Source: Vibrio sp. 10N.286.49.B3 (GTDB lineage: Bacteria; Pseudomonadota; Gammaproteobacteria; Enterobacterales; Vibrionaceae). From it: a stretch of 64,000 nucleotides of DNA. Below are positions 38,547 through 47,090 of this stretch, piece by piece (the first letter of the stretch is position 1; each line of letters starts with the position of its first letter). The DNA is taken from contig NZ_MCUV01000009.1 of assembly GCF_002873395.1 (NCBI RefSeq), positions 62,001-126,000 on the forward strand, read 5' to 3'. The notes beneath the pieces were generated by a model. It was not told where the DNA came from and made no database searches. It saw only the letters and a program-made list of their open reading frames with translations. The translations under genes were made by a program, and so were the position numbers.

Positions 38547-41468
38547 ATGAAACCTTGGTTTTTATTAAAAAGTAAAAGAAAAGGGTTCCCTCTTCATATT
38601 CATATCTCAACACTATTTGTCACGCTTATTCTCATCGTTTGTACTACTCAAATATGGCTGATAAATAAAGGAGTGAATAATGTTCTTATTGATATAAATT
38701 CCACCCTATTCTCACAAATATCACAAGAAGCACATGGTTTTATTTCAGCCGAATACCGTCCAGCCTTTACTCTCGTTTCAACACTTGCCTTAGGTGATAT
38801 TGTTTATGCGGATACCTTTGAAAAGCGTATGGATTACTTCGAAGAGCTTGCCGAGCTTTTAATATTATACTCTCAAATATCCACTTATACCGTTAGCTTT
38901 CCCAATGGCGAACTGTTTACCGTTGGAAAGTTTGGTAGTGAGGTTCGCCACATTCATCATAGTGATCTGAATGCCCCTGCTGAGGCGAGTTTTTTTATCA
39001 TCAGTACTGATAATAAAAATCCATCAGCTGATAATACGTCATTTTATAATCAACAGCTTAAAAAGGTTGGTGCTACTCATCATCCACATAATAAGTTTCA
39101 CGTTAGTCACCGCCCATGGTTTGATCAGTCCATTAAAAAGCACACCAAACTATCGAGACCTCATTACTTTTCAACTATCGAGCAATTTGGTTTAACGATT
39201 CATAGGATGGGAGAAAATGGCGCGATTGTAAGCAGTAATATCCTACTAAGTAATATTTCATCAGCATTGAAAAATACGGCTAAGACTCCATCATCATTAC
39301 GTGTTCTGTATGACAAAACCGGAACAGTATATGCGATGAATAAGCCTTATGATTTAAAAGCCAGCCCTATAAATAATCAAGGTCACCTAATTAATATAAA
39401 TAACCTTAAAAATAATAGTATCTCTTCTTCTATCAAATCATTAGACGTTGACGGTGATATAAAAGAGTATACCTATAACGGTCAAGTGTGGTTTGGACAA
39501 ATATTTTCTATTAGTGTTAGAAATAATGAAAACCTGTACCTTTTAGTTGCAACTAAAGGATCAGAAATGCTACAGCCTGCCTCTGTAATTCGTCATTACT
39601 CTATTTTGCTCTCTCTGGCTGTGTTAATTATCGCCATTCCTTGTGCGCATTATATTTCTAAAAAAATATCACGTCCAATTAGAGAAGCGACACAGCAAGC
39701 CCTTGATATTTCACGCTTTGATTTTCCTAAATCGGCTACTTTACCGACTCATATAACTGAAATTCACTATCTTAATCATGCACTTTCCGCGATGCGCTCA
39801 GCGATACAAAACTACCTAACGCTAACGGATACTATCTCTAAACAAGATGACTTTGATGAATTGGTTAAATTTGCTGGTCGCAGCACAGCAGAAGCAACGG
39901 GCTCAAATGCCGCCTACCTCTACCTAGCCAACGAGACGAAATTAGAGCCTAAATATGCTTGGCGAGTGGAAAGTCAAAGTGATGATATTAACCAACTTGC
40001 TGAGTTTTCTCTCAATGATAAAAATATACAACAAGCGATTAAACAGATAATGGACAGCAATGATCCTTTTACCAGCGCAGAGATCGATAGGTTAAGTCAA
40101 GGGGAACTTCAACGATTAAACTTAACCAATGAACAAGCTTGGACGTTAACCTTTCCATTATTTAATCGCAAAAAAGAAACGATCGGCGCTATGGTACTGA
40201 TTTTCGAACAATCTCAAAAGGAACAGATCCTGAATAACCATTTGCACTATTTCGAATCTCTCACTCATTACACAGCAATTGCGCTTGATGGACGGAGAAT
40301 GTTCGAAGAACAAAAGCTATTATTAGAAGCCTTTATTAAGGTAATGGCTGGTGCTATTGATACTAAATCGCCTTATACCAGTAACCACTGCCAAAAGGTT
40401 CCGCTGCTCACACAGTGGTTTGCTCAAGCCGCGATTGATTCAACTCAACCAGAATTTAAGGATTTTGATTTAAGTAAAGATGGATGGGAAGAGCTAAGAA
40501 TTGCAGCTTGGTTACACGACTGTGGTAAGGTGACAACACCAGAGCACATCATTGATAAATCGAGCAAACTTGAAACCATTTATAACCGAATACATGAAAT
40601 AAGAACCCGCTTTGAGGTATTAAAAAGAGAGGTTGAAATTGAGCAATGGCGCAAAGAGTTTAAGCAACTTTCCAGCGATGCTCAAACTTCAATAGATAAT
40701 GAATGGCAAAGGCTCGACAATGAATTTGCGTTTATTGCTCACATCAACACCGGTGGCGAATATCAATCCCCAGAACAAATTGCACGAGTTAAAGAGATTG
40801 GTCGACAACAGTGGCTACGTACCATGGATAACCAACTCGGGTTGTCTTGGGAAGAGTTGGAACGGATACCTAAATCTATTGACTCATCACAACCACAAAT
40901 GGAGTCATTATTAGAGGATAAACCCGATCATTTGATACCCCATATCGCACTGAAGCCTCAAGAGGAGCGTTTCAATATTAAAGCCAAAGAGTACAGTAAC
41001 AATCTCGGTGAGCTCTATAATTTAACCATAGCGACAGGGACACTCAATGATGAAGAGCGCTATGTCATTAATGCCCATATTACTGAAACTATTCGTATGC
41101 TAGAAGCGCTGCCTTTTCCTCGTGAAATTAAAAATATTCCCACGATTGCTGGCGGTCACCATGAGAAAGTAGACGGCACGGGTTACCCATTAGGATTGAC
41201 TGGTGATGAGATGCCACTGACGACCAAAATGATGACTATCTGTGATGTGTTTGAGGCACTAACCAGTTCTGAGCGTCCATACAAAAAAGCCAAAACATTA
41301 TCTGAATCGATAAAAATTATGCACTTTATGGTCAAGGATAACCATATCGACCGCTCTTTATTTGAGTTATTCCTCACTTCAGGTGTATATAAAAAATATG
41401 CGTTAGCACACTTAAAACCTGAGCAGTGCGATGACGTTGATCTAGCCTTGTACCTCGCTAAAAAATAG
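38547..41468 (+). CDS. HD-GYP cyclic-di-GMP phosphodiesterase sensor
   Basis: A 973-residue membrane sensor. Helix 1 at about 19-39, a large periplasmic Cache-like domain (42-348), helix 2 at 351-369, HAMP (370-420), GAF (430-580), then an HD-GYP domain. Metal ligands are seen: H614, H657-D658 (WLHDCGK), H844, H871-H872, and the motif DGTGYP at 876-881. The HD and GYP halves are separated by an inserted helical stretch of about 140 residues (690-835). Predicted to hydrolyse c-di-GMP in response to an extracellular signal, thus favouring motility over biofilm. Confidence 0.93.
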   Translation: MKPWFLLKSKRKGFPLHIHISTLFVTLILIVCTTQIWLINKGVNNVLIDINSTLFSQISQEAHGFISAEYRPAFTLVSTLALGDIVYADTFEKRMDYFEELAELLILYSQISTYTVSFPNGELFTVGKFGSEVRHIHHSDLNAPAEASFFIISTDNKNPSADNTSFYNQQLKKVGATHHPHNKFHVSHRPWFDQSIKKHTKLSRPHYFSTIEQFGLTIHRMGENGAIVSSNILLSNISSALKNTAKTPSSLRVLYDKTGTVYAMNKPYDLKASPINNQGHLININNLKNNSISSSIKSLDVDGDIKEYTYNGQVWFGQIFSISVRNNENLYLLVATKGSEMLQPASVIRHYSILLSLAVLIIAIPCAHYISKKISRPIREATQQALDISRFDFPKSATLPTHITEIHYLNHALSAMRSAIQNYLTLTDTISKQDDFDELVKFAGRSTAEATGSNAAYLYLANETKLEPKYAWRVESQSDDINQLAEFSLNDKNIQQAIKQIMDSNDPFTSAEIDRLSQGELQRLNLTNEQAWTLTFPLFNRKKETIGAMVLIFEQSQKEQILNNHLHYFESLTHYTAIALDGRRMFEEQKLLLEAFIKVMAGAIDTKSPYTSNHCQKVPLLTQWFAQAAIDSTQPEFKDFDLSKDGWEELRIAAWLHDCGKVTTPEHIIDKSSKLETIYNRIHEIRTRFEVLKREVEIEQWRKEFKQLSSDAQTSIDNEWQRLDNEFAFIAHINTGGEYQSPEQIARVKEIGRQQWLRTMDNQLGLSWEELERIPKSIDSSQPQMESLLEDKPDHLIPHIALKPQEERFNIKAKEYSNNLGELYNLTIATGTLNDEERYVINAHITETIRMLEALPFPREIKNIPTIAGGHHEKVDGTGYPLGLTGDEMPLTTKMMTICDVFEALTSSERPYKKAKTLSESIKIMHFMVKDNHIDRSLFELFLTSGVYKKYALAHLKPEQCDDVDLALYLAKK

Positions 41469-41485
41469 CATTAGCCGATCTTAAC

Positions 41486-42388
41486 TTAACTGCTTATTGT
41501 TTCACGTTTTAGAAGTAAGTAGTTTATCAATGACCTGACTCTGTTCGGCAATTTACTTTCCGAATAGACAAGATGAATTGGTGTCACTGGAGGGGAATAA
41601 GGTTGCAGAATAGGAATAAGTCGACCTGCATTGATAGAGCGTTCTAGCATGTTACGAGGTAATTGGATAATTCCCATACCTTTATCAGCAGCTCGTACTA
41701 ATGCCATGCCATCATTGATAATAAATCGACTCTTAAATAGTATGCCTTGCCTTTTTTCCTTGCCTTTGACATACCACTTTTCTGGTATACCGGTAATTTG
41801 AGAGCGCAAAAGCAGGCACTGATGCTCATGCAACTCTTCAATACGATTGGGCGTACCATGTAATGCTAAATATTCAGGGGAAGCGCAAATAGTTAGTTGC
41901 TCTTTATCCAATCGCTGGGCAATAAAATTACTATCATCAAGCTCACCAATCTGAACCGCTAAATCAATTTGCTCTTCAATAATATTAACCGGTCGATCAT
42001 CTAAAATAATATCAAATGTCACTTCCGGGTTTTCTTGAGCAAATTCATGCAATAGTGGCACCACATACCTTGCCCCGTAAACCCGTGGCAATTGTATATT
42101 AATATTGCCCTGTAAAGCTTTTGTGGAGTCATTAATCTCATTTTCTACACTTTCTAACTGTGCGATCACCCCTTCTAAGCGATGAAAAACACTCATTCCT
42201 AGCTCTGTTGGTACAAGCGTGCGTGTCGTTCTGCGTATTAACCTTACACCATAAGCTTGTTCTAAATTAGAAACATTTTTACTCACCGCAGACGCCGAGA
42301 TACCTAGCTTTCGTGCAGCTTGTGAAAAGCTACCGTGCTTAACCGATTCCACGAAAGAGACCATGCGAGAAAATGATGTAGCGTTCAA
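41486..42388 (-). CDS. LysR-type transcriptional regulator
   Basis: About 300 residues: a winged-helix DNA-binding domain (SFVESVKHGSFSQAARKLGISASAVSKNVSNLE) followed by a LysR substrate-binding domain with the IIEEQIDLAVQIGEL segment. It belongs to the AaeR/DmlR-like branch. The frame is open to TTG 42463; I prefer TTG 42388 (LNATSFSRM), which gives the usual length, though ATG 42364 is possible. None has a strong ribosome site. It is divergent from the ABC importer operon, which is its likely target. Confidence 0.88.
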   Translation of the reverse strand: MNATSFSRMVSFVESVKHGSFSQAARKLGISASAVSKNVSNLEQAYGVRLIRRTTRTLVPTELGMSVFHRLEGVIAQLESVENEINDSTKALQGNINIQLPRVYGARYVVPLLHEFAQENPEVTFDIILDDRPVNIIEEQIDLAVQIGELDDSNFIAQRLDKEQLTICASPEYLALHGTPNRIEELHEHQCLLLRSQITGIPEKWYVKGKEKRQGILFKSRFIINDGMALVRAADKGMGIIQLPRNMLERSINAGRLIPILQPYSPPVTPIHLVYSESKLPNRVRSLINYLLLKRETISS

Positions 42389-42588
42389 TGACTGATTACC
42401 ATGAAAGACAAATTTGCCACATTTTGCAGGATAAAAATGACAGAAATATGAATCTATTTGCAACTAAAAGGCTATTCACTTGTAACTATAAGTATCATTG
42501 TTTTGTCGTAATTCCTCACTAGAATAGCCGCATTGGTTACTTCCCGATTGAAGAAATATTTTACTTAATACTTACTGAGGTTCATAAC

Positions 42589-43575
42589 ATGCATAAGCTA
42601 AAGCCACTGTCACTTGTCATCACTTCTACCCTTTTAAGTGCTCAAGTTCTTGCAACACCTGTTTTATATACTAATGATTTTGAAGAAATTATTGGTGAAC
42701 AATTTACTAAAGATACAGGTCATGCACTTGATGTTGTAAAAATGTCTGGCGGCAACTTAATTGCACGTATTGCGGCTGAGCGCAGTAACCCACAGTGGGA
42801 TATGATCCTTTTTAATGGCGATAGCACACTACTTGGCTTAGATAAAAGTGGCGACCTAAAACAAGCGTTAAACCCTGCAGGTTTGGATAATCTAACCGCT
42901 CAAGGCAACGCTTTATTACCAGATAATCAAGCTTATTTTCCAGTGAGCATCGCCTCTGCCTGTGTAATAGTAAAACGTAAAGATAATCCTGTTGAAATTA
43001 ACGGTTACAGCGATTTAGCTCAGCCAGCGCTTAAAGGATTGGTTGGCATGGCTGATCCATCCATTGCAGCACCAGCTTACCCGTGTGTTGCGGGTCTATT
43101 TCATCAATTAGGCGAAGAGCGAGCTCAAACCTTATTTACTGATATGTTCCAAAACCAACTGCGCATTTTCCGTACTAATGGACCAACAGGTCGAGCGCTA
43201 CAGTCTGGTGAAATCGAAGCGGCACTACTTACCTCACAACAGGCTTATACCTTTGTGAACCAAGGTGCTGACTTTGAGATCATTTGGCCTGAAACAGGGA
43301 CACCAGCCACAATAAGAGCGGCTGGTATTCAAGCAAAAACAAAACACCCTGAAGTAACGGAATCTTTCATTAACTGGGTTTTAAGTGCTAAAGGACAGCA
43401 GTTCTTAATTGATAATGGTGACAGTGATGGCATTTTCCGTCCAACCGTTGTTGGCGCAAATGAAGTGACTTACGGCCCTGGTGATGATGTTAAATATAAC
43501 TTTACACCGGTTTCTTACGCTTTTGAAAATGATGAGAAAATCAAAAGCTGGTTTGCAGATCAGGCTATTTATTAA
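42589..43575 (+). CDS. ABC importer periplasmic binding protein
   Basis: A 328-residue exported protein with a signal peptide cleaved near AQVLA-TP (residue 22). It is a family 1 solute-binding protein of the type used for ferric iron, phosphonate (2-aminoethylphosphonate) or polyamines. The segment TNDFEEIIGEQFTKDTGHALDVVKMSGGNLIARI is typical. I cannot see a clear ferric-binding Tyr pair, so the substrate is open. First gene of a four-gene operon; the permease starts 2 bases after its stop. Confidence 0.88.
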   Translation: MHKLKPLSLVITSTLLSAQVLATPVLYTNDFEEIIGEQFTKDTGHALDVVKMSGGNLIARIAAERSNPQWDMILFNGDSTLLGLDKSGDLKQALNPAGLDNLTAQGNALLPDNQAYFPVSIASACVIVKRKDNPVEINGYSDLAQPALKGLVGMADPSIAAPAYPCVAGLFHQLGEERAQTLFTDMFQNQLRIFRTNGPTGRALQSGEIEAALLTSQQAYTFVNQGADFEIIWPETGTPATIRAAGIQAKTKHPEVTESFINWVLSAKGQQFLIDNGDSDGIFRPTVVGANEVTYGPGDDVKYNFTPVSYAFENDEKIKSWFADQAIY

Positions 43576-43577
43576 TT

Positions 43578-45332
43578 ATGACTACTTACCAACAAGATAT
43601 GAGCCAGCCTTATACCCATGGTAGTAAAACCAGTTCTTTGTTAGTGCGCCTAAAAACCGCACTTTCACCAGAGCTAGCTTTAGGTGTTGGGATGCTTTTC
43701 ATCCTTTCTCTATTGGTATTACTACCGATGTTAATGGTTGTTTTGCAGCCGCTACTGCTATGGCTAGAAGTAGGATCTGATGCTGTAGGGTTAGGTGAGA
43801 TATTCCAACGCCCACTATGGATGGCATCATTAAAAAATAGCCTCTATTTATCAATTGGTGCTGGCATCATAGGTGGTTTAATGGGAGCAATGCTCGCTGT
43901 TGCTCGTCATTCGTATCAATTTGCCGGCAGTCGCTATGTTGATCTCGTCGTGTGGATGATTTTGATCATACCTTCATTTGTGATTGCTCAAGGCTGGGTT
44001 CTCTTTGCTAGTCGCTCTGGAATTGTGGCGCAAATGACAGGCTCGCGCGTTATATCTGAACTGGTTTTTAACCCCAACGGTCTTGTTATCATGATGAGTT
44101 TAAAGAACTTTCCTTTAGCTTATCTTGCTATGTCAGCCGCTCTGCAGTGGAGCATGCGTAATTTAAGCATTGCGGGTCGATTATGTGGGCAACCAGCGTG
44201 GTATGTCTTTTTAACCGTTCGTATGCCATTACTATTGCCAGCACTGTTATCCGCTGTGGTTCTAGTCTTTATTGACACGATCGGGGATTTCGGACTACCA
44301 GCAGCGTTAGCCACTAGTTATCGCTATCCAACTTTACCTTATACGATTTATGCAGCCATCAATCACTCACCAATACGTTTTGATTTAGCCGGTATACTTG
44401 CCAGTTATCTCGCCGTAATTATGTTTGCTGCCCTCTTTCTCTACTTTTGGATATTACGAGCAAAACCATATCAATTCTTAACCAGTCAAACAGGAATGCA
44501 AACAACGCCAAAAGCACCCTACCCTAAATTATTAGCCGGTGTGGTGTGGGGCTTTCTATTTATTGCTGTTGGTATCCCTATTGGAACGAGTTTTATGGTT
44601 TCATTTATGGATCAGTTTTGGAATGGATTAGCTTGGCATAACTTCAGCTTTGATAATTACATCAATCTTTTTCATAGTCGTTCTGTATTCTCTGAAGGAC
44701 TAAGCAATGCATTATCTGTGGCTGCTAAATCGGCAATTCTAAGTGGGATATTAGCCTTCTTAGCCGCTTACCTACTGACATTTACCACCAGTAATGTAAA
44801 TAGAATTATTGATATCGCCTGTACCATGTCGATGGCAATCCCTGGCGTCATACTAGGTATTGGCTTTATTTTTGTCTGGAACTCTCCATTATTAGCTAAC
44901 CACGGCTTAGCGCTGTATGGCAAAGCAGAAATTCTGATCCTAGCCTCAACAGCAACATCCGTGCCGGTTGCAGTACGAATACTAATGGGAGCAATGGCGC
45001 AAATTCCAATCAGTCAACTAAACGCAGCACGCTTACAAGGTGCAGGGTTAATACGCAGGTTGCATACCATTGTTATGCCACTGGTATTCACTGCACTTAT
45101 TTCAGCGGTATTGTCTGGCTTTGGCTCAAGTATCTTTGAGTTAGCGATTAGTTCAATGCTAAGACCTGCTCGATTTGAAATGCTGGCTCCTTTTGTCAGT
45201 GCACAATTTGATGCTGGTGAGTATGGCCTTTCAACGGCTGCTGTATTTGTTGCAGGTACGTTCGCTGCGGTATTAATCGCCATTTGTAATTACCTTTTGA
45301 AACGTCACTTCAAACACTTAATTAAAGAATAA
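43578..45332 (+). CDS. ABC importer permease, fused two-domain type
   Basis: A 584-residue inner-membrane protein with about 12 helices, formed of two binding-protein-dependent permease domains in tandem (about 80-290 and 370-575). Each has an EAA-type loop (RLCGQPAWYVFLTVRMPLLLP near 200 and RLQGAGLIRRLHTIVMPL near 485) for contact with the ATPase. This fused layout is that of FbpB/PhnU-type importers. Confidence 0.92.
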   Translation: MTTYQQDMSQPYTHGSKTSSLLVRLKTALSPELALGVGMLFILSLLVLLPMLMVVLQPLLLWLEVGSDAVGLGEIFQRPLWMASLKNSLYLSIGAGIIGGLMGAMLAVARHSYQFAGSRYVDLVVWMILIIPSFVIAQGWVLFASRSGIVAQMTGSRVISELVFNPNGLVIMMSLKNFPLAYLAMSAALQWSMRNLSIAGRLCGQPAWYVFLTVRMPLLLPALLSAVVLVFIDTIGDFGLPAALATSYRYPTLPYTIYAAINHSPIRFDLAGILASYLAVIMFAALFLYFWILRAKPYQFLTSQTGMQTTPKAPYPKLLAGVVWGFLFIAVGIPIGTSFMVSFMDQFWNGLAWHNFSFDNYINLFHSRSVFSEGLSNALSVAAKSAILSGILAFLAAYLLTFTTSNVNRIIDIACTMSMAIPGVILGIGFIFVWNSPLLANHGLALYGKAEILILASTATSVPVAVRILMGAMAQIPISQLNAARLQGAGLIRRLHTIVMPLVFTALISAVLSGFGSSIFELAISSMLRPARFEMLAPFVSAQFDAGEYGLSTAAVFVAGTFAAVLIAICNYLLKRHFKHLIKE

Positions 45333-45340
45333 GAGTCGAT

Positions 45341-46447
45341 ATGTTAAATAATACTCAACATAACCCAGCTAATTTTCTTGAAAGCATTAACGTTAATAGA
45401 ACGATTGGTACGCAGGCAATCTTAAAAGAGGTGTCATTTTCTCTAAAGGAAGGGGAAGTTTACTGCATCGTTGGTCCATCAGGATCTGGTAAGTCATCGC
45501 TACTTAAGATTATCGCTGGTATTGATGCGCCTGATAGCGGTGAAGTGACGCTACAGGGTGAAACCTTAACCAATGGCACAAGCATGCTACCGCCAGAAAA
45601 GCGCCGCATGAATATGGTGTTTCAAGACTATGCGCTTTGGCCACACATGAAAGTGAAAGATATTGTTGGCTATGGGTTAACTCACCTTAAAAAAGCAGAA
45701 AAAGAGTCGAGAATTCAAGAGATGTTAGCACTCTTAAAAATTACTCAATACAGCGAAAGATACCCACGCGAATTGTCGGGGGGACAAGCACAACGAGTGT
45801 CGATAGCACGAGCGATTGCGACAAATCCTGATGTATTGCTGTTTGATGAGCCACTTTCTAACCTTGATGTGCAATTAAGAACTGAGATGCGCAGTGAATT
45901 TTCTAATCTATTTAAAAGACTGAATAAGACAGTGCTTTACGTTACCCATGATCCATTAGAAGCCTGTGCTTTTGCCGATAAGATCATTGTAATGAAAGAA
46001 GGCGAAATAGAACAAATAGCCTCACCACAAGATCTTTTTTCTGCGCCGAAGTCACCATGGATCGCTTCATTAGCAGGCTTTGATTGCCAAGTTACTGTCG
46101 ATAACCTTGCTCTGTCTGACGATCTTAATCAAGCAGACTTAAGAATCAATGATCAAAAGCTCACTGTAAATGTCGCAGCACAAGGACCTTTATTCGCTAA
46201 CCAAATGCGTCTTTGGTTACGTAGTTCAGGGATTCGAGTCCAATCTGAACTTGATAGTAGCCTTGAAGTAATTAATACATTAACAGGCAAAGTTAAAGAA
46301 AATAATTTTGAAGGCAGCCATTGGCGCATCGATATTCAAGTGAATGAAACAACCGTTTTGCCACTACTTCACCATGAACAATTAAAGAATAATCAAACAG
46401 TGCAATTGGTCATCCCTACTGAACACTGTCTATTAATGAACCAATAA
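45341..46447 (+). CDS. ABC importer ATPase
   Basis: A 368-residue ATPase. Walker A GPSGSGKSS lies near 44-52, the Q-loop is in NMVFQDYALWPHM, the signature LSGGQAQR near 146-153 and Walker B VLLFDEPLSNLD near 166-177. Residues 240-368 form a regulatory TOBE-like domain typical of the FbpC/PotA group. It is separated by 8 bases from the permease and 19 bases from the following pyrophosphatase-like gene. Confidence 0.93.
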   Translation: MLNNTQHNPANFLESINVNRTIGTQAILKEVSFSLKEGEVYCIVGPSGSGKSSLLKIIAGIDAPDSGEVTLQGETLTNGTSMLPPEKRRMNMVFQDYALWPHMKVKDIVGYGLTHLKKAEKESRIQEMLALLKITQYSERYPRELSGGQAQRVSIARAIATNPDVLLFDEPLSNLDVQLRTEMRSEFSNLFKRLNKTVLYVTHDPLEACAFADKIIVMKEGEIEQIASPQDLFSAPKSPWIASLAGFDCQVTVDNLALSDDLNQADLRINDQKLTVNVAAQGPLFANQMRLWLRSSGIRVQSELDSSLEVINTLTGKVKENNFEGSHWRIDIQVNETTVLPLLHHEQLKNNQTVQLVIPTEHCLLMNQ

Positions 46448-46466
46448 TAAGAAATAAGAGTACGTT

Positions 46467-46976
46467 ATGAATTTCACTATGAAAGTTGAGATCCCAGCTG
46501 GCAGCATTACACGCTATAGCTTTGATGAAAAAGGTCGTTTAAAGGTAAAGCATTTCCAATCAATGCCTGTTAGTTACCCTGCTAATTATGGCTACATTGA
46601 AGATACACTTGCTGAAGATGGTGCTGCATCTGATGTTCTCGTGTTAACAAGAGAGCCGCTTTATCCTGCGACCTATATTGATATTCGAGTGATTGGTTAT
46701 ATCGATATGACCGATGGTGGCGAGAAAGATGAGAAGTTTATTGCCGTTCCTGTTTCCAGTGTTGATCCAACTTATGATGAAATCACCTCAGTATTTGATT
46801 TACCAAAGGCTGAATTAGATCGTATTTACGCCTTTTATAGCGTATACAAAAATCTTCCTGCTGGCAGAAAACATGTCGAGCTCAATGGCTATAAAGACCA
46901 CATCGAAGCACAGGAAATTTTAACTCAAGCTTCTTTACGCTACATCAATAGCACTAACACCAGCCGCATGGCTTAG
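46467..46976 (+). CDS. Family I inorganic pyrophosphatase-like protein, altered active site
   Basis: A 169-residue cytoplasmic protein with the fold and landmarks of family I PPase: VEIPAGS (E8), YPANYGYI, and MTD with D83 and D88. Compared with E. coli PPase residues (numbers from memory), K29, E31, R43, D67, E98 and K142 are here R16, S18, H28, A53, G84 and E138; D51, D56, D83, D88 and K90 are kept. Loss of the D67 equivalent, which positions the attacking water, makes normal pyrophosphate hydrolysis doubtful. It is the last gene of the ABC importer operon. It may act on another phospho-compound brought in by the importer. Confidence 0.8.
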   Translation: MNFTMKVEIPAGSITRYSFDEKGRLKVKHFQSMPVSYPANYGYIEDTLAEDGAASDVLVLTREPLYPATYIDIRVIGYIDMTDGGEKDEKFIAVPVSSVDPTYDEITSVFDLPKAELDRIYAFYSVYKNLPAGRKHVELNGYKDHIEAQEILTQASLRYINSTNTSRMA

Positions 46977-47020
46977 TATATTCATTATAATTTTTATCGC
47001 TAAAAGTAAGTACCCAGATA

Positions 47021-47052
47021 AAAATTCGCCCCAGCTAAAGAACTGGGGCGAA
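47021..47052 (-). terminator. Terminator after the BCCT gene
   Basis: A GC-rich 10-bp stem (47025-47034 with 47043-47052) with an 8-base loop; on the minus strand TTTT follows. It lies between the convergent PPase-like and BCCT genes and may serve both. Confidence 0.8.
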
Positions 47053-47090
47053 AAATAAATGATTACTGCTTATTTAATAGCTCGTGTGCA

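Noticed and set aside
42470..42529. GGCTATTC/GAATAGCC inverted pair between the LysR gene and ABC operon as operator
   Set aside because: Arms of 8 bases 44 bases apart are too weak and too far apart to call a LysR site without conservation data.
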